Shown: in pieces, positions 34,621-43,994 of the stretch
Layout of the letters: every line of letters starts with the position of its first letter
Position numbering within the stretch: position 1 is the stretch's first letter
Assembly: GCF_001673365.1 (NCBI RefSeq)
Contig: NZ_LZLS01000184.1
Location: forward strand, 1 to 64,000
DNA length: 64,000 nucleotides
From: Mycobacterium asiaticum
GTDB lineage: Bacteria > Actinomycetota > Actinomycetes > Mycobacteriales > Mycobacteriaceae
Direction: 5' to 3'
Position numbers and translations under genes: made by a program
The notes under the pieces: generated by a model
Database searches by the model: none
Seen by the model: the letters and a program-made list of their open reading frames with translations, nothing else
Told to the model about the DNA's origin: nothing

Positions 34621-35358
34621 ATGCGGTTTGCAGGTCTGTCCGACATCGGCCGTCTCCGGGCCACCAACCAGGACCGGTGGGGCGCCGATCCCGACCAGTC
34701 GTTGTTCATGGTCGCCGACGGTGTTGCGTGCAGCACCGACGGCGCATTGGCGGCAGCCCTGGTGGTGGAGTTGCTGCCGACCTATGTCACCCGGCATGTC
34801 AAACCGGACGCGATACCGGGCGAAGCTGACGATGCGGCCGAACCGCTCGGGCGCGCGATCGTCGAGTTTTGCGACGACTTTCGGGCCTTCGCTAACACCG
34901 ATATCCGCGCCGCGGGGGCTAACACCACGGTGGTGGCCGTGGTCATCGCGGGCTCACGCGGTCTGGTCGCGCATCTCGGAGACAGTCGGGCCTACCTGTT
35001 CCGTGACGAGCGGCTGCAGCAACTGACGCGTGATCACAGCGTGATCCAGGATCTGATCGATGCCGGCGAGGTCTCGGTAGAAGACGCCGAGCGGCACCCG
35101 GCACGGGCCACGCTGACGCGGCACGTGGCGATGTTCCCGCGCGCGCTGCCCGATGCAGCGACGTTCGACCTGTTGCCCGGTGACCGCCTCCTACTGTCCA
35201 GCGACGGCCTGCACGGGGTTGTCGACGAGGCAACCTTGGAGCAGATTCTGAATTCGCAACCAGATCCTGCCGATGCGTGCGAGGCCATGATCGAAGCCGC
35301 GTTGGCCGCCGGCGGGCCGGACAATATCACCGCCGTTGTGATCGACCCGCTCGACTGA
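34621..35358 (+). CDS. PP2C-type protein phosphatase with altered metal motif
   Basis: The product has 245 residues from ATG 34621; ATG 34615 and TTG 34591 are in frame, but the latter lies in the Rieske relic. PP2C motifs are GLSDIGRLRATNQDRWG, MVADGVACSTDG, VAHLGDSRAYLF, LLLSSDGLHG and GGPDNITAVV. In most bacterial PP2C proteins the second motif is DGMGG; here it is DGVAC, so metal binding may differ although the Asp is kept. It probably removes phosphate from Ser/Thr proteins in the cytoplasm. No kinase gene is adjacent. Confidence 0.85.
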   Translation: MRFAGLSDIGRLRATNQDRWGADPDQSLFMVADGVACSTDGALAAALVVELLPTYVTRHVKPDAIPGEADDAAEPLGRAIVEFCDDFRAFANTDIRAAGANTTVVAVVIAGSRGLVAHLGDSRAYLFRDERLQQLTRDHSVIQDLIDAGEVSVEDAERHPARATLTRHVAMFPRALPDAATFDLLPGDRLLLSSDGLHGVVDEATLEQILNSQPDPADACEAMIEAALAAGGPDNITAVVIDPLD

Positions 35359-35398
35359 CCCCTCGCGACCGATCGCGGGCTCACGTTAGGGTGCAGCG

Positions 35399-37018
35399 GT
35401 GAAAACGGACCAGTCGACACACTTCGCCGAATCCGCAGACGTCGTGGTGGTCGGTTTCGGTGCCGCGGGCGCCTGCGCCGCCATCACCGCCCGCGAACAG
35501 GGCGCCGACGTGATCGCCTTGGATCGAGCCAATGGTGGCGGCTCGACGGCTCTTTCGGGTGGAATCATCTACGCCGGCGGTGGCACCACCATTCAGCAAC
35601 AGGCCGGCGTGCAAGACACCGCCGAACAGATGCTGACGTACCTACGGCTAGAGGTCGGTGACGCCGTCAGCCCGCAAACGCTGGAATCATTTGTAGCCGG
35701 CAGCCCGGAGATGATCCGCTGGCTCAGCGATCACGGTGTCCCATTCGATTCAACCTTGTGCCCCTACAAGACTTCCTACCCGAACAACCGCTACTACCTT
35801 TACCACTCGGGAAGTGAGAACGCCGGCGCCTTCCGCGCACACACCCCGCCTGTGCAACGCGGGCACCGCGTGAAGGGTAAAGGCGTGTCGGGCAAGAAGT
35901 TATACGTCCCGCTGGCCGAATCCGCACTCTCCCTTGGGGTTCAGTTCCATCCCCACACACTGGCGACCAAGCTGTTGCAGGATGCCACCGGCCGCGTCAC
36001 GGGCGTGGAGGCAACGACGATGCACTACGCTCCGGCCCGCATCCGCCGGCTGTATGCGAGGCTGGCCGCGCTGTCGACCAAACCCGGCATCTACTACCCA
36101 CCGCTGCGTACCCTGACGGAAGGCCGGATGCGCAGGTTGGAACGACGCTACGCTCAGCCGGTCCGGGTCGAAGCGCGCCGGGGCGTAATCGTCTGCGCGG
36201 GCGGCTATATGGCCAATACCGAGTGGGTGCAACGGTACGCACCGCAATACCTGGGCGGTCTGCAACTCGGCACCAGTGGCGACGACGGCAGCGGTATCGC
36301 CATGGCGCAGAGCGTCGGGGCGGTCACCGAACGGATGGATAACGTCTCCGCATGGCGATTCATCACGCCGCCAAGCGCTTTCATCAACGCGATCATCGTC
36401 GACGAGCAGGGACAGCGCATTATCGACGAGACCCGCTACGGTGCCGCGGTCGGACATGCCATGGTGCGCCGCCACAACAGCAAGGGGTGGATCCTCGCCG
36501 ATGCCGCCTTGATGAAAGAGGCGCGCCGCCAAATGATCAAGCAGCCCTTGTGGTTTCAGCGCGCTCAGTCCGCGGCGCTGATGTTCCTCGACTCGGTCAA
36601 GGGTGCGTCGCTGCGCGAAGTGGCCCAACGCGCCGGCGTCGACCCCGACGGCCTGACGGCGACGGTGGAAGCGCACAACAACGCAATCGACAATGGCACT
36701 GCGGACCCGGCCGGAAAGCCAGCGGACTTCGTGCGCCGCATCGGTCGACCGCCGTATACGTTGCTGAACATCTCTATTCGGCCCAACCTGCTCAACCCCA
36801 CCCCGATGCTGACCCTCGGCGGCATTCGGGTCGACCAGAGCACCGGGTCGGTCCTTGACGAGACGGGTGCGGCAATTCCCGGTCTGTTCAGCGCGGGACG
36901 CACCGCGACCGGAATCTGTTCCAATTCCTATGTCAGTGGACTTTCGTTGGCCGACTGCGTGTTTGCCGGTCGTCGCGCCGGAAAACACGCGGCCGCCAAT
37001 CAGCGAGCCGATCGCTGA
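35399..37018 (+). CDS. FAD-dependent dehydrogenase, KstD/fumarate-reductase flavoprotein family
   Basis: The protein has 539 residues from GTG 35399. The N-terminal FAD site is VVVVGFGAAGACAAITAREQ followed by an acidic strand end and GGGSTALSGGIIYAGGGT. The C-terminus TGICSNSYVSGLSLADCVF closes the FAD fold. These are features of 3-ketosteroid delta-1-dehydrogenases and related flavoproteins. A steroid-like substrate is plausible but cannot be settled. Its 3' end overlaps the convergent hydrolase gene by 19 bp. Confidence 0.85.
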   Translation: MKTDQSTHFAESADVVVVGFGAAGACAAITAREQGADVIALDRANGGGSTALSGGIIYAGGGTTIQQQAGVQDTAEQMLTYLRLEVGDAVSPQTLESFVAGSPEMIRWLSDHGVPFDSTLCPYKTSYPNNRYYLYHSGSENAGAFRAHTPPVQRGHRVKGKGVSGKKLYVPLAESALSLGVQFHPHTLATKLLQDATGRVTGVEATTMHYAPARIRRLYARLAALSTKPGIYYPPLRTLTEGRMRRLERRYAQPVRVEARRGVIVCAGGYMANTEWVQRYAPQYLGGLQLGTSGDDGSGIAMAQSVGAVTERMDNVSAWRFITPPSAFINAIIVDEQGQRIIDETRYGAAVGHAMVRRHNSKGWILADAALMKEARRQMIKQPLWFQRAQSAALMFLDSVKGASLREVAQRAGVDPDGLTATVEAHNNAIDNGTADPAGKPADFVRRIGRPPYTLLNISIRPNLLNPTPMLTLGGIRVDQSTGSVLDETGAAIPGLFSAGRTATGICSNSYVSGLSLADCVFAGRRAGKHAAANQRADR

Positions 37019-37956
37019 ATCACCAGCTCGACACTGGTAGCCACCAGATCCGGTTGGTGGATCTGAATGAAATGGTCGCTACCGGTTGCCGAGATGTGCG
37101 GTGTCTGCGGCCGAAGCGCGACAAGGGCATTCGCCGCGTCGCGCCAGGCCTGTTCCAACTTCGCACCCTGCTCGGCCGGCAGATCCGGCGGTACCAGAAA
37201 CGGCTCCGTCCTGGTCAGCACGACGGTCGGCACCGGCGGGAATGCGTCCGCGGCGGCGACCTGCGCGACACTGCGGTCGATGTCGACTGTCTCGAAAGAA
37301 TCTGAGTCCGCCAACTGCGGCGGCCGACCATCCAACGCCTGCCTATACGCCGGCCAGTCGGGTCCCATCAAGGCCGGAATCTCGACCCCGAATGCGTCGA
37401 CGAACACCAGCCCCCGAACCTGATCGGGATAGGTCTGGGCGAACAGCCGGATGAACAGGCCGCCCAGCGAATGGCCGACCAGCACGTACGGGCCCGAGAT
37501 ATGCGCCGCGTCGAGCAAGGCGTGCAGATCTGCGACCACGTCGCCTGCGGTGCGCGGCATCGTGACGGCTGAACTGCGACCGGCCAGAGTGGGTGAACCG
37601 GAAAGCCGCAACGTTCCGGGCCGGTCGTAGGCGCAGACGCGGTGTTCGCGGGCCACGGCGGGAAGCACGGCTGGGCCGGCCGCGGGGGCTGCCGCGTCGG
37701 ATGCACTCCATGGATCCGAGGAGTTGTGATAACCGGATTCCAGGACGACCGTCGGGTTGCCCCAGCCCCGACACTCGAGATACAGGTGCCGCCCGTTGCC
37801 GATATCGACGGGACCGGCAAAGTCGCCGCGGGGCCCTGTCGCGGGCGCGGGGCGGCTACCCGGCGGTTGGGCACCACAGCCCACCAACTCAACCACCATC
37901 GCCATCGTCATGGCCACCGTCATGGCCATCGTCGCGAGGATCCTCAGCGGGCGCAT
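37000..37956 (-). CDS. Lipoprotein alpha/beta hydrolase
   Basis: The protein has 318 residues. The N-terminus has a Met-rich signal (LRILATMAMTVAMTMAM) ending in VELVGC, a lipobox-like site, so it is probably a lipoprotein. The hydrolase part has VVLESGYHN for the oxyanion region, VLVGHSLGG as the Ser elbow, and SDHFIQIHQPDLV with the catalytic His. It likely cleaves an ester outside the membrane. It is alone on its strand and overlaps the KstD-like gene end by 19 bp. Confidence 0.82.
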   Translation of the reverse strand: MRPLRILATMAMTVAMTMAMVVELVGCGAQPPGSRPAPATGPRGDFAGPVDIGNGRHLYLECRGWGNPTVVLESGYHNSSDPWSASDAAAPAAGPAVLPAVAREHRVCAYDRPGTLRLSGSPTLAGRSSAVTMPRTAGDVVADLHALLDAAHISGPYVLVGHSLGGLFIRLFAQTYPDQVRGLVFVDAFGVEIPALMGPDWPAYRQALDGRPPQLADSDSFETVDIDRSVAQVAAADAFPPVPTVVLTRTEPFLVPPDLPAEQGAKLEQAWRDAANALVALRPQTPHISATGSDHFIQIHQPDLVATSVELVIQRSAR

Positions 37957-38182
37957 TGGGTCATTCTGTCGGCCCGGCGCTCAACCCATCGGGTAGGTCA
38001 CCCCACTCGGTTGCTCGGGAACCTTTTGATCGTCATTGAGAACGAATCGGTGATCTGTGACTGCCCAGAGTGCGGCGGCTGTCTTAATCTCGGATACCGA
38101 TCGTGCGTTAGGGTCGCTGTTGTGGCTGGCGATGAAATTTGCCCCTCACAATCCGACCGACACTGACGCCGGGAGAACACGC

Positions 38183-40414
38183 ATGAGCGCCGAGCAGCCG
38201 ACCATCATCTACACGCTGACCGACGAGGCGCCGATGCTGGCGACCTACGCTTTTCTGCCGATAGTGCGCGCCTTCGCCGAGCCGGCGGGCATCAAGATCA
38301 AGACCAGTGACATCTCGGTGGCGGCTCGCATCCTCGCGCAGTTTCCCGACGACTTGGACGAGGATCAGCGCGTTCCGGACAACCTGGCCGAGCTGGGCAA
38401 GCTGACACAAGATCCGGACACCAACATCATCAAGCTGCCCAACATCAGCGCCTCGGTACCGCAGTTGGTCGCGGCCATCAAAGAACTGCAGGGCAAGGGC
38501 TACAAAATCCCCGACTTTCCAGGCAATCCGAAGACCGACGAAGAAAAGGAAATTCGCAAGCGCTACGCCAACGTGTTGGGCAGTGCGGTCAATCCGGTAC
38601 TGCGCGAAGGCAATTCAGATCGTCGCGCGCCCAAGGCGGTCAAGGAGTACGCCCGCAAGCACCCGCACAGCATGGGCGAGTGGTCGATGGCCTCGCGCAC
38701 GCACGTCGCGACCATGAAGCATGGCGACTTCTACCACGGCGAAAAGTCCATGACGGTGGACCGCGCCTGTGACGTGAAGATGGTGCTGGAGACCAAGAGC
38801 GGCGAGACCATCGAGCTCAAGCCCAAGGTGTCGCTGTTGGAGGGCGACGTCATCGACAGCATGTTCATGAGCAAGAAGGCGTTGATCGAGTTCTACGAAG
38901 AGCAGATGGAGGACGCGCACAAGACGGGCGTGATGTTCTCGCTGCACGTCAAGGCGACGATGATGAAGGTCTCGCACCCCATCGTGTTCGGGCATGCGGT
39001 GCGCATCTTCTACAAGGACGCTTTCGCCAAGCATCAGGAACTCTTCGACGAGTTGGGCGTCAACGTCAACAACGGTCTGTCCGACCTCTACGACAAGATC
39101 GATTCACTGCCGGCGTCGCTGCACGACGAAATCATCCGGGATCTGCACGCTTGCCACGAACACCGGCCCGAACTGGCGATGGTCGATTCGGCCAAGGGAA
39201 TTTCGAACTTCCATTCGCCCAGTGACGTCATCGTCGACGCGTCCATGCCGGCGATGATCCGGGCCGGCGGCAAGATGTACGGCGCCGACGGGCGGCAGAA
39301 GGACACCAAGGCGGTAAACCCCGAGTCCACCTTCTCCCGCATCTACCAGGAGATCATCAACTTCTGTAAGACCAACGGCCAGTTCGACCCGACGACGATG
39401 GGCACTGTGCCCAATGTCGGGTTGATGGCCCAGCGGGCCGAAGAGTACGGCTCGCACGACAAGACTTTCGAGATCCCCGAGGACGGCGTCGCCAACATCG
39501 TCGACATCGAATCCGGTGAAGTGCTCCTCACGCAGAACGTCGAGGAAGGCGACATCTGGCGGATGCCGATCGTGCGTGACGAACCGATCCGCGACTGGGT
39601 CAAGCTGGCCGTCAACCGGGCCCGCAACTCGGGAATGCCGGTGCTCTTCTGGCTGGACCCGTACCGCCCACATGAGAACGAATTGATCAAGAAGGTCAAG
39701 ACCTACCTCAAGGAACACGACACCGAAGGTCTGGACATCCAGATCATGTCGCAGGTGCGGTCCATGCGTTACACCCTTGAGCGCCTGATCCGCGGCTTGG
39801 ACACCATCGCCGCAACGGGCAACATCCTGCGCGACTACCTCACCGACCTGTTTCCGATCCTGGAACTGGGCACCAGCGCCAAGATGCTGTCCATCGTGCC
39901 GCTGATGGCCGGCGGTGGCATGTACGAGACCGGGGCGGGCGGTTCGGCACCCAAGCACGTCCACCAGTTGGTTGAGGAGAACCACTTGCGCTGGGACTCG
40001 CTCGGTGAGTTCCTGGCGCTGGGCGCCTGCTTCGAAGACATCGGCATCAAGACCGGCAACGAGCGGGCCAAGATCCTGGGCAAGACGCTCGACGATGCCA
40101 TCGGCAAGCTGCTGGAGAACAACAAGAGCCCGTCCCGCAAGACCGGCGAACTCGACAACCGGGGCAGCCAGTTCTACCTCGCTCTTTACTGGGCGCAGGA
40201 ACTCGCTAGGCAGGACGACGACGAGGAGTTGAAGAAGCACTTCGCCGCGCTGGCCGAAACGTTGGGCAAGAACGAAGAGAAGATCGTCTCCGAGCTCAAC
40301 AAGGCGCAGGGCGAAGAGGTGGACATCGGCGGCTACTACTACCCGGACGCAGAGAAGACCGCGGCGGTGATGCGGCCCAGCAAGACGCTCAACGACGCCC
40401 TGGATTCTGCGTAG
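38183..40414 (+). CDS. icd2: NADP-dependent isocitrate dehydrogenase, monomeric type
   Basis: The protein has 743 residues from ATG 38183, close to the ~745 of mycobacterial Icd2; the frame is open to 38057 without support. It matches monomeric isocitrate dehydrogenases throughout: [54 protein letters not shown] and [13 protein letters not shown]. It converts isocitrate to 2-oxoglutarate with NADP in the citric acid cycle. In M. tuberculosis icd2 (Rv0066c) lies close to Rv0072/Rv0073, whose relatives are also in this window, in line with partly kept gene order. Confidence 0.96.
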   Translation: MSAEQPTIIYTLTDEAPMLATYAFLPIVRAFAEPAGIKIKTSDISVAARILAQFPDDLDEDQRVPDNLAELGKLTQDPDTNIIKLPNISASVPQLVAAIKELQGKGYKIPDFPGNPKTDEEKEIRKRYANVLGSAVNPVLREGNSDRRAPKAVKEYARKHPHSMGEWSMASRTHVATMKHGDFYHGEKSMTVDRACDVKMVLETKSGETIELKPKVSLLEGDVIDSMFMSKKALIEFYEEQMEDAHKTGVMFSLHVKATMMKVSHPIVFGHAVRIFYKDAFAKHQELFDELGVNVNNGLSDLYDKIDSLPASLHDEIIRDLHACHEHRPELAMVDSAKGISNFHSPSDVIVDASMPAMIRAGGKMYGADGRQKDTKAVNPESTFSRIYQEIINFCKTNGQFDPTTMGTVPNVGLMAQRAEEYGSHDKTFEIPEDGVANIVDIESGEVLLTQNVEEGDIWRMPIVRDEPIRDWVKLAVNRARNSGMPVLFWLDPYRPHENELIKKVKTYLKEHDTEGLDIQIMSQVRSMRYTLERLIRGLDTIAATGNILRDYLTDLFPILELGTSAKMLSIVPLMAGGGMYETGAGGSAPKHVHQLVEENHLRWDSLGEFLALGACFEDIGIKTGNERAKILGKTLDDAIGKLLENNKSPSRKTGELDNRGSQFYLALYWAQELARQDDDEELKKHFAALAETLGKNEEKIVSELNKAQGEEVDIGGYYYPDAEKTAAVMRPSKTLNDALDSA

Positions 40415-40424
40415 CCGTCGTCCC

Positions 40425-40480
40425 CGAGCCGAACCACACTGCGAAAAATCCGTCGGGAAATCGCAGCCAGGTTCGGCTCG
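40425..40480. terminator. Two-stage hairpin after icd2, probable terminator
   Basis: CGAGCCGAACC (40425-40435) pairs perfectly with GGTTCGGCTCG (40470-40480). Inside it CTGCGA (40439-40444) pairs with TCGCAG (40461-40466). The result is an 11-bp plus 6-bp stem with a 3-nt internal loop on each side, 10 bp after the icd2 stop. There is no T-tract, as is common for mycobacterial terminators. Confidence 0.6.
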
Positions 40481-40518
40481 CGGGAGGGTTTATCGCTTCG
40501 GTGGTGTAGGACACTGGT

Positions 40519-41739
40519 ATGTCCCTGTTTGAAATTTCCGACCGCGCCCAGCAGTACCAAACGGATCTGCGCGAGTTCATGGATTCGCATGTCTACCCGG
40601 CCGAGACGGTCTACGACGAGCAGATGCGGGAAGCCGGTGACCCGCACTTTCACCCGCCGATCCTCGAGGAACTGAAGGCCGAGGCGCGAAAGCGCGGTCT
40701 GTGGAACCTGTTTCACCCACACTCGGAGTGGGGCCCGGGACTGACCAACCTCGAATACGCGCCGCTGGCCGAGATCATGGGCCACAGCCACCTGGCATCC
40801 GAAGCGTGTAACTGCAGCGCACCGGACACCGGCAACATGGAGGTGCTGACGCTGTTCGGTACCGACGAGCACAAGGAGCGTTACCTCAAGCCGCTGCTGG
40901 ACGGCAAGATCCGGTCGGCCTTCGCGATGACCGAACCGGCGGTCGCAAGCTCGGATGCGACCAATGTCGAGATGTCGATGGTGCGCGACGCGGGCGATTA
41001 CATCCTCAACGGCCGAAAGTGGTTCGCGTCCAACGGTATGCACCGAAACTGCAAAGTGCTGATCGTCATGGGCAAGACCGATCCGAACGCGGCACCGCAC
41101 CGCCAGCAGTCGATGATGGTGGTGCCGATCGACGCCCCCGGCGTCACGGTACGGCGCAACTTGTCGGTGTTCGGCTACCAGGACCGCGAGGGCCACGCCG
41201 AAATCGACTTCGACGACGTGCGGGTGCCCGCCAAGGACGTCCTGAAAGGGGAGGGTGAGGGCTTCGCGATCAGTCAGGCCCGGCTCGGGCCCGGCCGCAT
41301 CCATCACTGCATGCGTGCGATCGGCATGGCCGAACGGGCGTTGGAACTGCTATGCAGGCGGGCGCAGTCCCGCGTCACCTTCGGAAAGCCGATCAGCGAC
41401 AACGCCAACATCCGCGACTGGATTGCCGAATCCCGCATCGACATCGAGATGATCCGGCTGCTCACCATGAAGGCCGCGTATCTGATGGACACCGTCGGCA
41501 ACAAAGAGGCTCGCACCGAAATCGCTGCGATCAAGGTGGCCGCTCCCAACATCGCGCTCAAGATCGTCGACCGTGCGATCCAGGTGCACGGCGGCGGAGG
41601 GGTCACCGACGACTTTCCGCTCGCCATGGCCTGGGCGCACCTGCGCACGCTGCGACTGGCCGACGGTCCTGACGAGGTACACAAGCGCGCCATCGCCAGT
41701 CAGGAGCTGCGTAAGTACCGCGAAGTGGCACCGCAGTGA
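40519..41739 (+). CDS. Acyl-CoA dehydrogenase (ACAD10/11-like, FadE)
   Basis: The protein has 406 residues, normal length. Motifs: [20 protein letters not shown] (flavin/substrate loop), [30 protein letters not shown], and the C-terminal [17 protein letters not shown]. It desaturates or eliminates from an acyl-CoA with FAD. The stop overlaps the start of the APH-like kinase gene (GTGA at 41736-41739). In animal ACAD10/ACAD11 the same two activities are fused, where the kinase phosphorylates 4-hydroxyacyl-CoAs and the dehydrogenase domain helps remove the phosphate. The same route is likely here. Confidence 0.9.
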   Translation: MSLFEISDRAQQYQTDLREFMDSHVYPAETVYDEQMREAGDPHFHPPILEELKAEARKRGLWNLFHPHSEWGPGLTNLEYAPLAEIMGHSHLASEACNCSAPDTGNMEVLTLFGTDEHKERYLKPLLDGKIRSAFAMTEPAVASSDATNVEMSMVRDAGDYILNGRKWFASNGMHRNCKVLIVMGKTDPNAAPHRQQSMMVVPIDAPGVTVRRNLSVFGYQDREGHAEIDFDDVRVPAKDVLKGEGEGFAISQARLGPGRIHHCMRAIGMAERALELLCRRAQSRVTFGKPISDNANIRDWIAESRIDIEMIRLLTMKAAYLMDTVGNKEARTEIAAIKVAAPNIALKIVDRAIQVHGGGGVTDDFPLAMAWAHLRTLRLADGPDEVHKRAIASQELRKYREVAPQ

Positions 41740-42776
41740 CACACGACGCGCCTGTGGTCGTGGGCCTGGACCCCGACGCAGTGGCCCGGTGGCTCACGGA
41801 GTTGGACATCGAGTTTCGCGCACCACTGCAGTTCCAGCGCATCGGGCTCGGGCAATCGAATCTGACCTACCGGGTCAGCGACGCGGTCGACCGCGCCTGG
41901 GTGGTACGCAGGCCGCCGCTGGGGCATTTGCTCGCGTCTGCGCACGACGTGCTGCGCGAGGCGCGGATCATCGCGGCGTTGGCCGATACGAACGTCCCGG
42001 TACCCCAAATACTCGCTACCACAACGGATTCGCGGTTCTCCGACGTGCCACTGGTCTTGATGGAGTTCGTTGACGGATTGGTGGTAGACACGATGGGCGT
42101 CGCTGAGGCGTTGACACCGCAGCAGCGTCACCAGATCGCGGTGGACCTACCGCGCACGCTGGCCAAGATCCACGCCGTCGACCTCGCCGAGGTGGGGCTG
42201 GCGGACCTGGCCAGCCACAAGCCATATGCGCAGCGTCAGCTCAAACGGTGGACCGGACAATGGGAACTGTCCAAGACCCGAGACCTACCCGAACTCGACG
42301 ACCTCACCCGTCGGCTGATCGCCGCCGTGCCCGAGCAGCGCGAAATCAGTCTGGTGCACGGAGATTTCCACCTGCGCAACCTCATCACGTCGCCCGGGAG
42401 CGGTCGCATCGTCGCAACACTGGACTGGGAACTGTCCACACTGGGCGATCCGGTCGCGGATATGGGTTCGCTGCTTACCTATTGGGCCGAACCGGGCGAG
42501 GCGCTCGCCGGTGATTTCGCGCCGTCGACGCTGCCGGGGTTCCCGGATCGCGCCGCGATGACCCGGCTCTATCTGGACGAGACCGGTCGCGATCCGGCCG
42601 CACTGCAGTATTGGCACGTTCTTGGGTTGTGGAAGCTGGCAATCATCGCCGAGGGGGTGATGCGCCGGGCGATGGATGAGCCGCAGAACAGGGCTTCGGC
42701 GGGAACACCCTCTACCAACTGGATCGACGCGCGGGTCCGCAAGGCTCGCGAAATCGCCGACGCCGCAGGGATCTAG
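41736..42776 (+). CDS. APH-family kinase coupled to acyl-CoA dehydrogenase
   Basis: The protein has 346 residues from GTG 41736. Aminoglycoside-phosphotransferase fold: [13 protein letters not shown] (nucleotide loop), VVRRPP with the conserved basic residue, [11 protein letters not shown] (catalytic Asp and Asn) and [17 protein letters not shown] (metal Asp). It matches the kinase part of ACAD10/11 rather than antibiotic-resistance enzymes, and is translationally coupled to the dehydrogenase upstream. Probable substrate is a hydroxyacyl-CoA such as a 4-hydroxyacyl-CoA; this is by analogy. It converges on the cyclase gene with a 4-nt stop overlap. Confidence 0.88.
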   Translation: MTHDAPVVVGLDPDAVARWLTELDIEFRAPLQFQRIGLGQSNLTYRVSDAVDRAWVVRRPPLGHLLASAHDVLREARIIAALADTNVPVPQILATTTDSRFSDVPLVLMEFVDGLVVDTMGVAEALTPQQRHQIAVDLPRTLAKIHAVDLAEVGLADLASHKPYAQRQLKRWTGQWELSKTRDLPELDDLTRRLIAAVPEQREISLVHGDFHLRNLITSPGSGRIVATLDWELSTLGDPVADMGSLLTYWAEPGEALAGDFAPSTLPGFPDRAAMTRLYLDETGRDPAALQYWHVLGLWKLAIIAEGVMRRAMDEPQNRASAGTPSTNWIDARVRKAREIADAAGI

Positions 42777-43975
42777 CGACTGCCCACCAGGTACCAGGTG
42801 TGCATGACGCCCTTGCCTTTTACCTCGATGTCGCCGCGTTCCTCGAATACGAAGGTGGCCTGGAGCCGCTCATAGACGTCCTGCGGCACCTGAATTCGGC
42901 CCTCGAGCGCGGTTGCCTCCATCCGTGCCGCCACGTTTACCGCGTCGCCCCACACATCGTAGAAGAACTTTCGTGCTCCGAGGACCCCCGCCACGACGGG
43001 ACCCGCCGCCAGGCCGATTCGCAACGGAACCGCTCGTCCGCGCGAATCCTGCAGTCCGGCAACCTCGTCGGCGATGTCGAGCGCCAGATAGGCCAGCGCC
43101 TCAAGATGGTCTGCCCTCGACTCCGGCACGCCACTTACCACCATGTAGGAATCCCCACTTGTCTTGATCTTCTCTAAGCCGTGCCGATCGACAAGTACGT
43201 CCAACTGGCTGAAGAGCCGATCCAGAAATTGCACCACGACGGGTGCCGCGGTGTCGCTCGTTCGTCGAGTGAACCCGGCGATATCGGCGAACAGGACCGA
43301 GGCGTCGTCGTAGCTGTCAGCGATCACGGTCTCCGGATCGTCTTTGAGCCGCTGGGCGATCGGGGCGGGCAGGATGTTGGCCAGCAAAGACTCGGATCTG
43401 TTGTATTCGACCGTGATTGCCTTTTCGGCGCTGGTGATTTCCCGCAGCGCATACCCAACAGTCGCGACCACGATGAGCCACGCGGAGAGAACCGAAATGA
43501 CGAATCCGAAGCTGTAGGCCCAATTAGGTTGGGCACCAGTAGTTTCCGGAACCAGGAATTCCAGCCCGATGGTAAGTCCCGCGCCTAGCGCGGCCAGCAC
43601 CGCCGCGAGCACGAAATGATCGATGCCCAGCACCAACACGATTAGCGACGCCCCGACCAGGTAATAGAACTGCATCCCGGATCCCGTGCCGACGTGCATG
43701 CTGATGGTCGTGATCATCACGTAAGCGATGATGGTGAAGGCCACCGGCGCGACCAGTTGGCCGAAGCGATACAACAACGGGATCGCCAGGTACACGACGG
43801 TGCTGACGAGACTGATGGTCCCGACCAGCCACCCGCCGCGTCCGATGAATAGCGAAGCGAAGCTGAAGAACGCGCCGATCACGGCGCCGATACGAGTGGC
43901 CATGGTAAGCACCCGCTCTTGGCGGGCACTGTGGTCAGCGTGCTGTGTGCTGTGCACAGGCAGGCGGATTGCCAT
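42773..43975 (-). CDS. Membrane-bound class III adenylate cyclase
   Basis: The protein has 400 residues from ATG 43975; ATG 43903 would drop 24. About six membrane helices lie within 25-190 (e.g. LVGTISLVSTVVYLAIPLLY), followed by a linker and a cyclase domain. The domain keeps all the usual residues: metal Asp in VLFADIAGFT, LEKIKTSGDSYMVVSG with the substrate Lys and second metal Asp, and VWGDAVNVAARME with the transition-state Arg. The layout resembles M. tuberculosis Rv1625c. It should make cAMP at the inner face of the membrane. It is the second cyclase gene in the window. Confidence 0.92.
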   Translation of the reverse strand: MAIRLPVHSTQHADHSARQERVLTMATRIGAVIGAFFSFASLFIGRGGWLVGTISLVSTVVYLAIPLLYRFGQLVAPVAFTIIAYVMITTISMHVGTGSGMQFYYLVGASLIVLVLGIDHFVLAAVLAALGAGLTIGLEFLVPETTGAQPNWAYSFGFVISVLSAWLIVVATVGYALREITSAEKAITVEYNRSESLLANILPAPIAQRLKDDPETVIADSYDDASVLFADIAGFTRRTSDTAAPVVVQFLDRLFSQLDVLVDRHGLEKIKTSGDSYMVVSGVPESRADHLEALAYLALDIADEVAGLQDSRGRAVPLRIGLAAGPVVAGVLGARKFFYDVWGDAVNVAARMEATALEGRIQVPQDVYERLQATFVFEERGDIEVKGKGVMHTWYLVGSR

Positions 43976-43994
43976 GCGATGCAGCGTAACTCTG

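Noticed and set aside
39104..40240. Minus-strand frame of 378 codons inside icd2
   Set aside because: Antisense to a highly conserved enzyme gene; no recognisable domain.
40444..40460. Small RNA gene between icd2 and fadE
   Set aside because: The hairpin fits a terminator position; nothing else supports an independent transcript.
41736..42776. Aminoglycoside resistance gene
   Set aside because: The APH fold is present, but the tight coupling to an acyl-CoA dehydrogenase and the ACAD10/11-type sequence favour a metabolic kinase.
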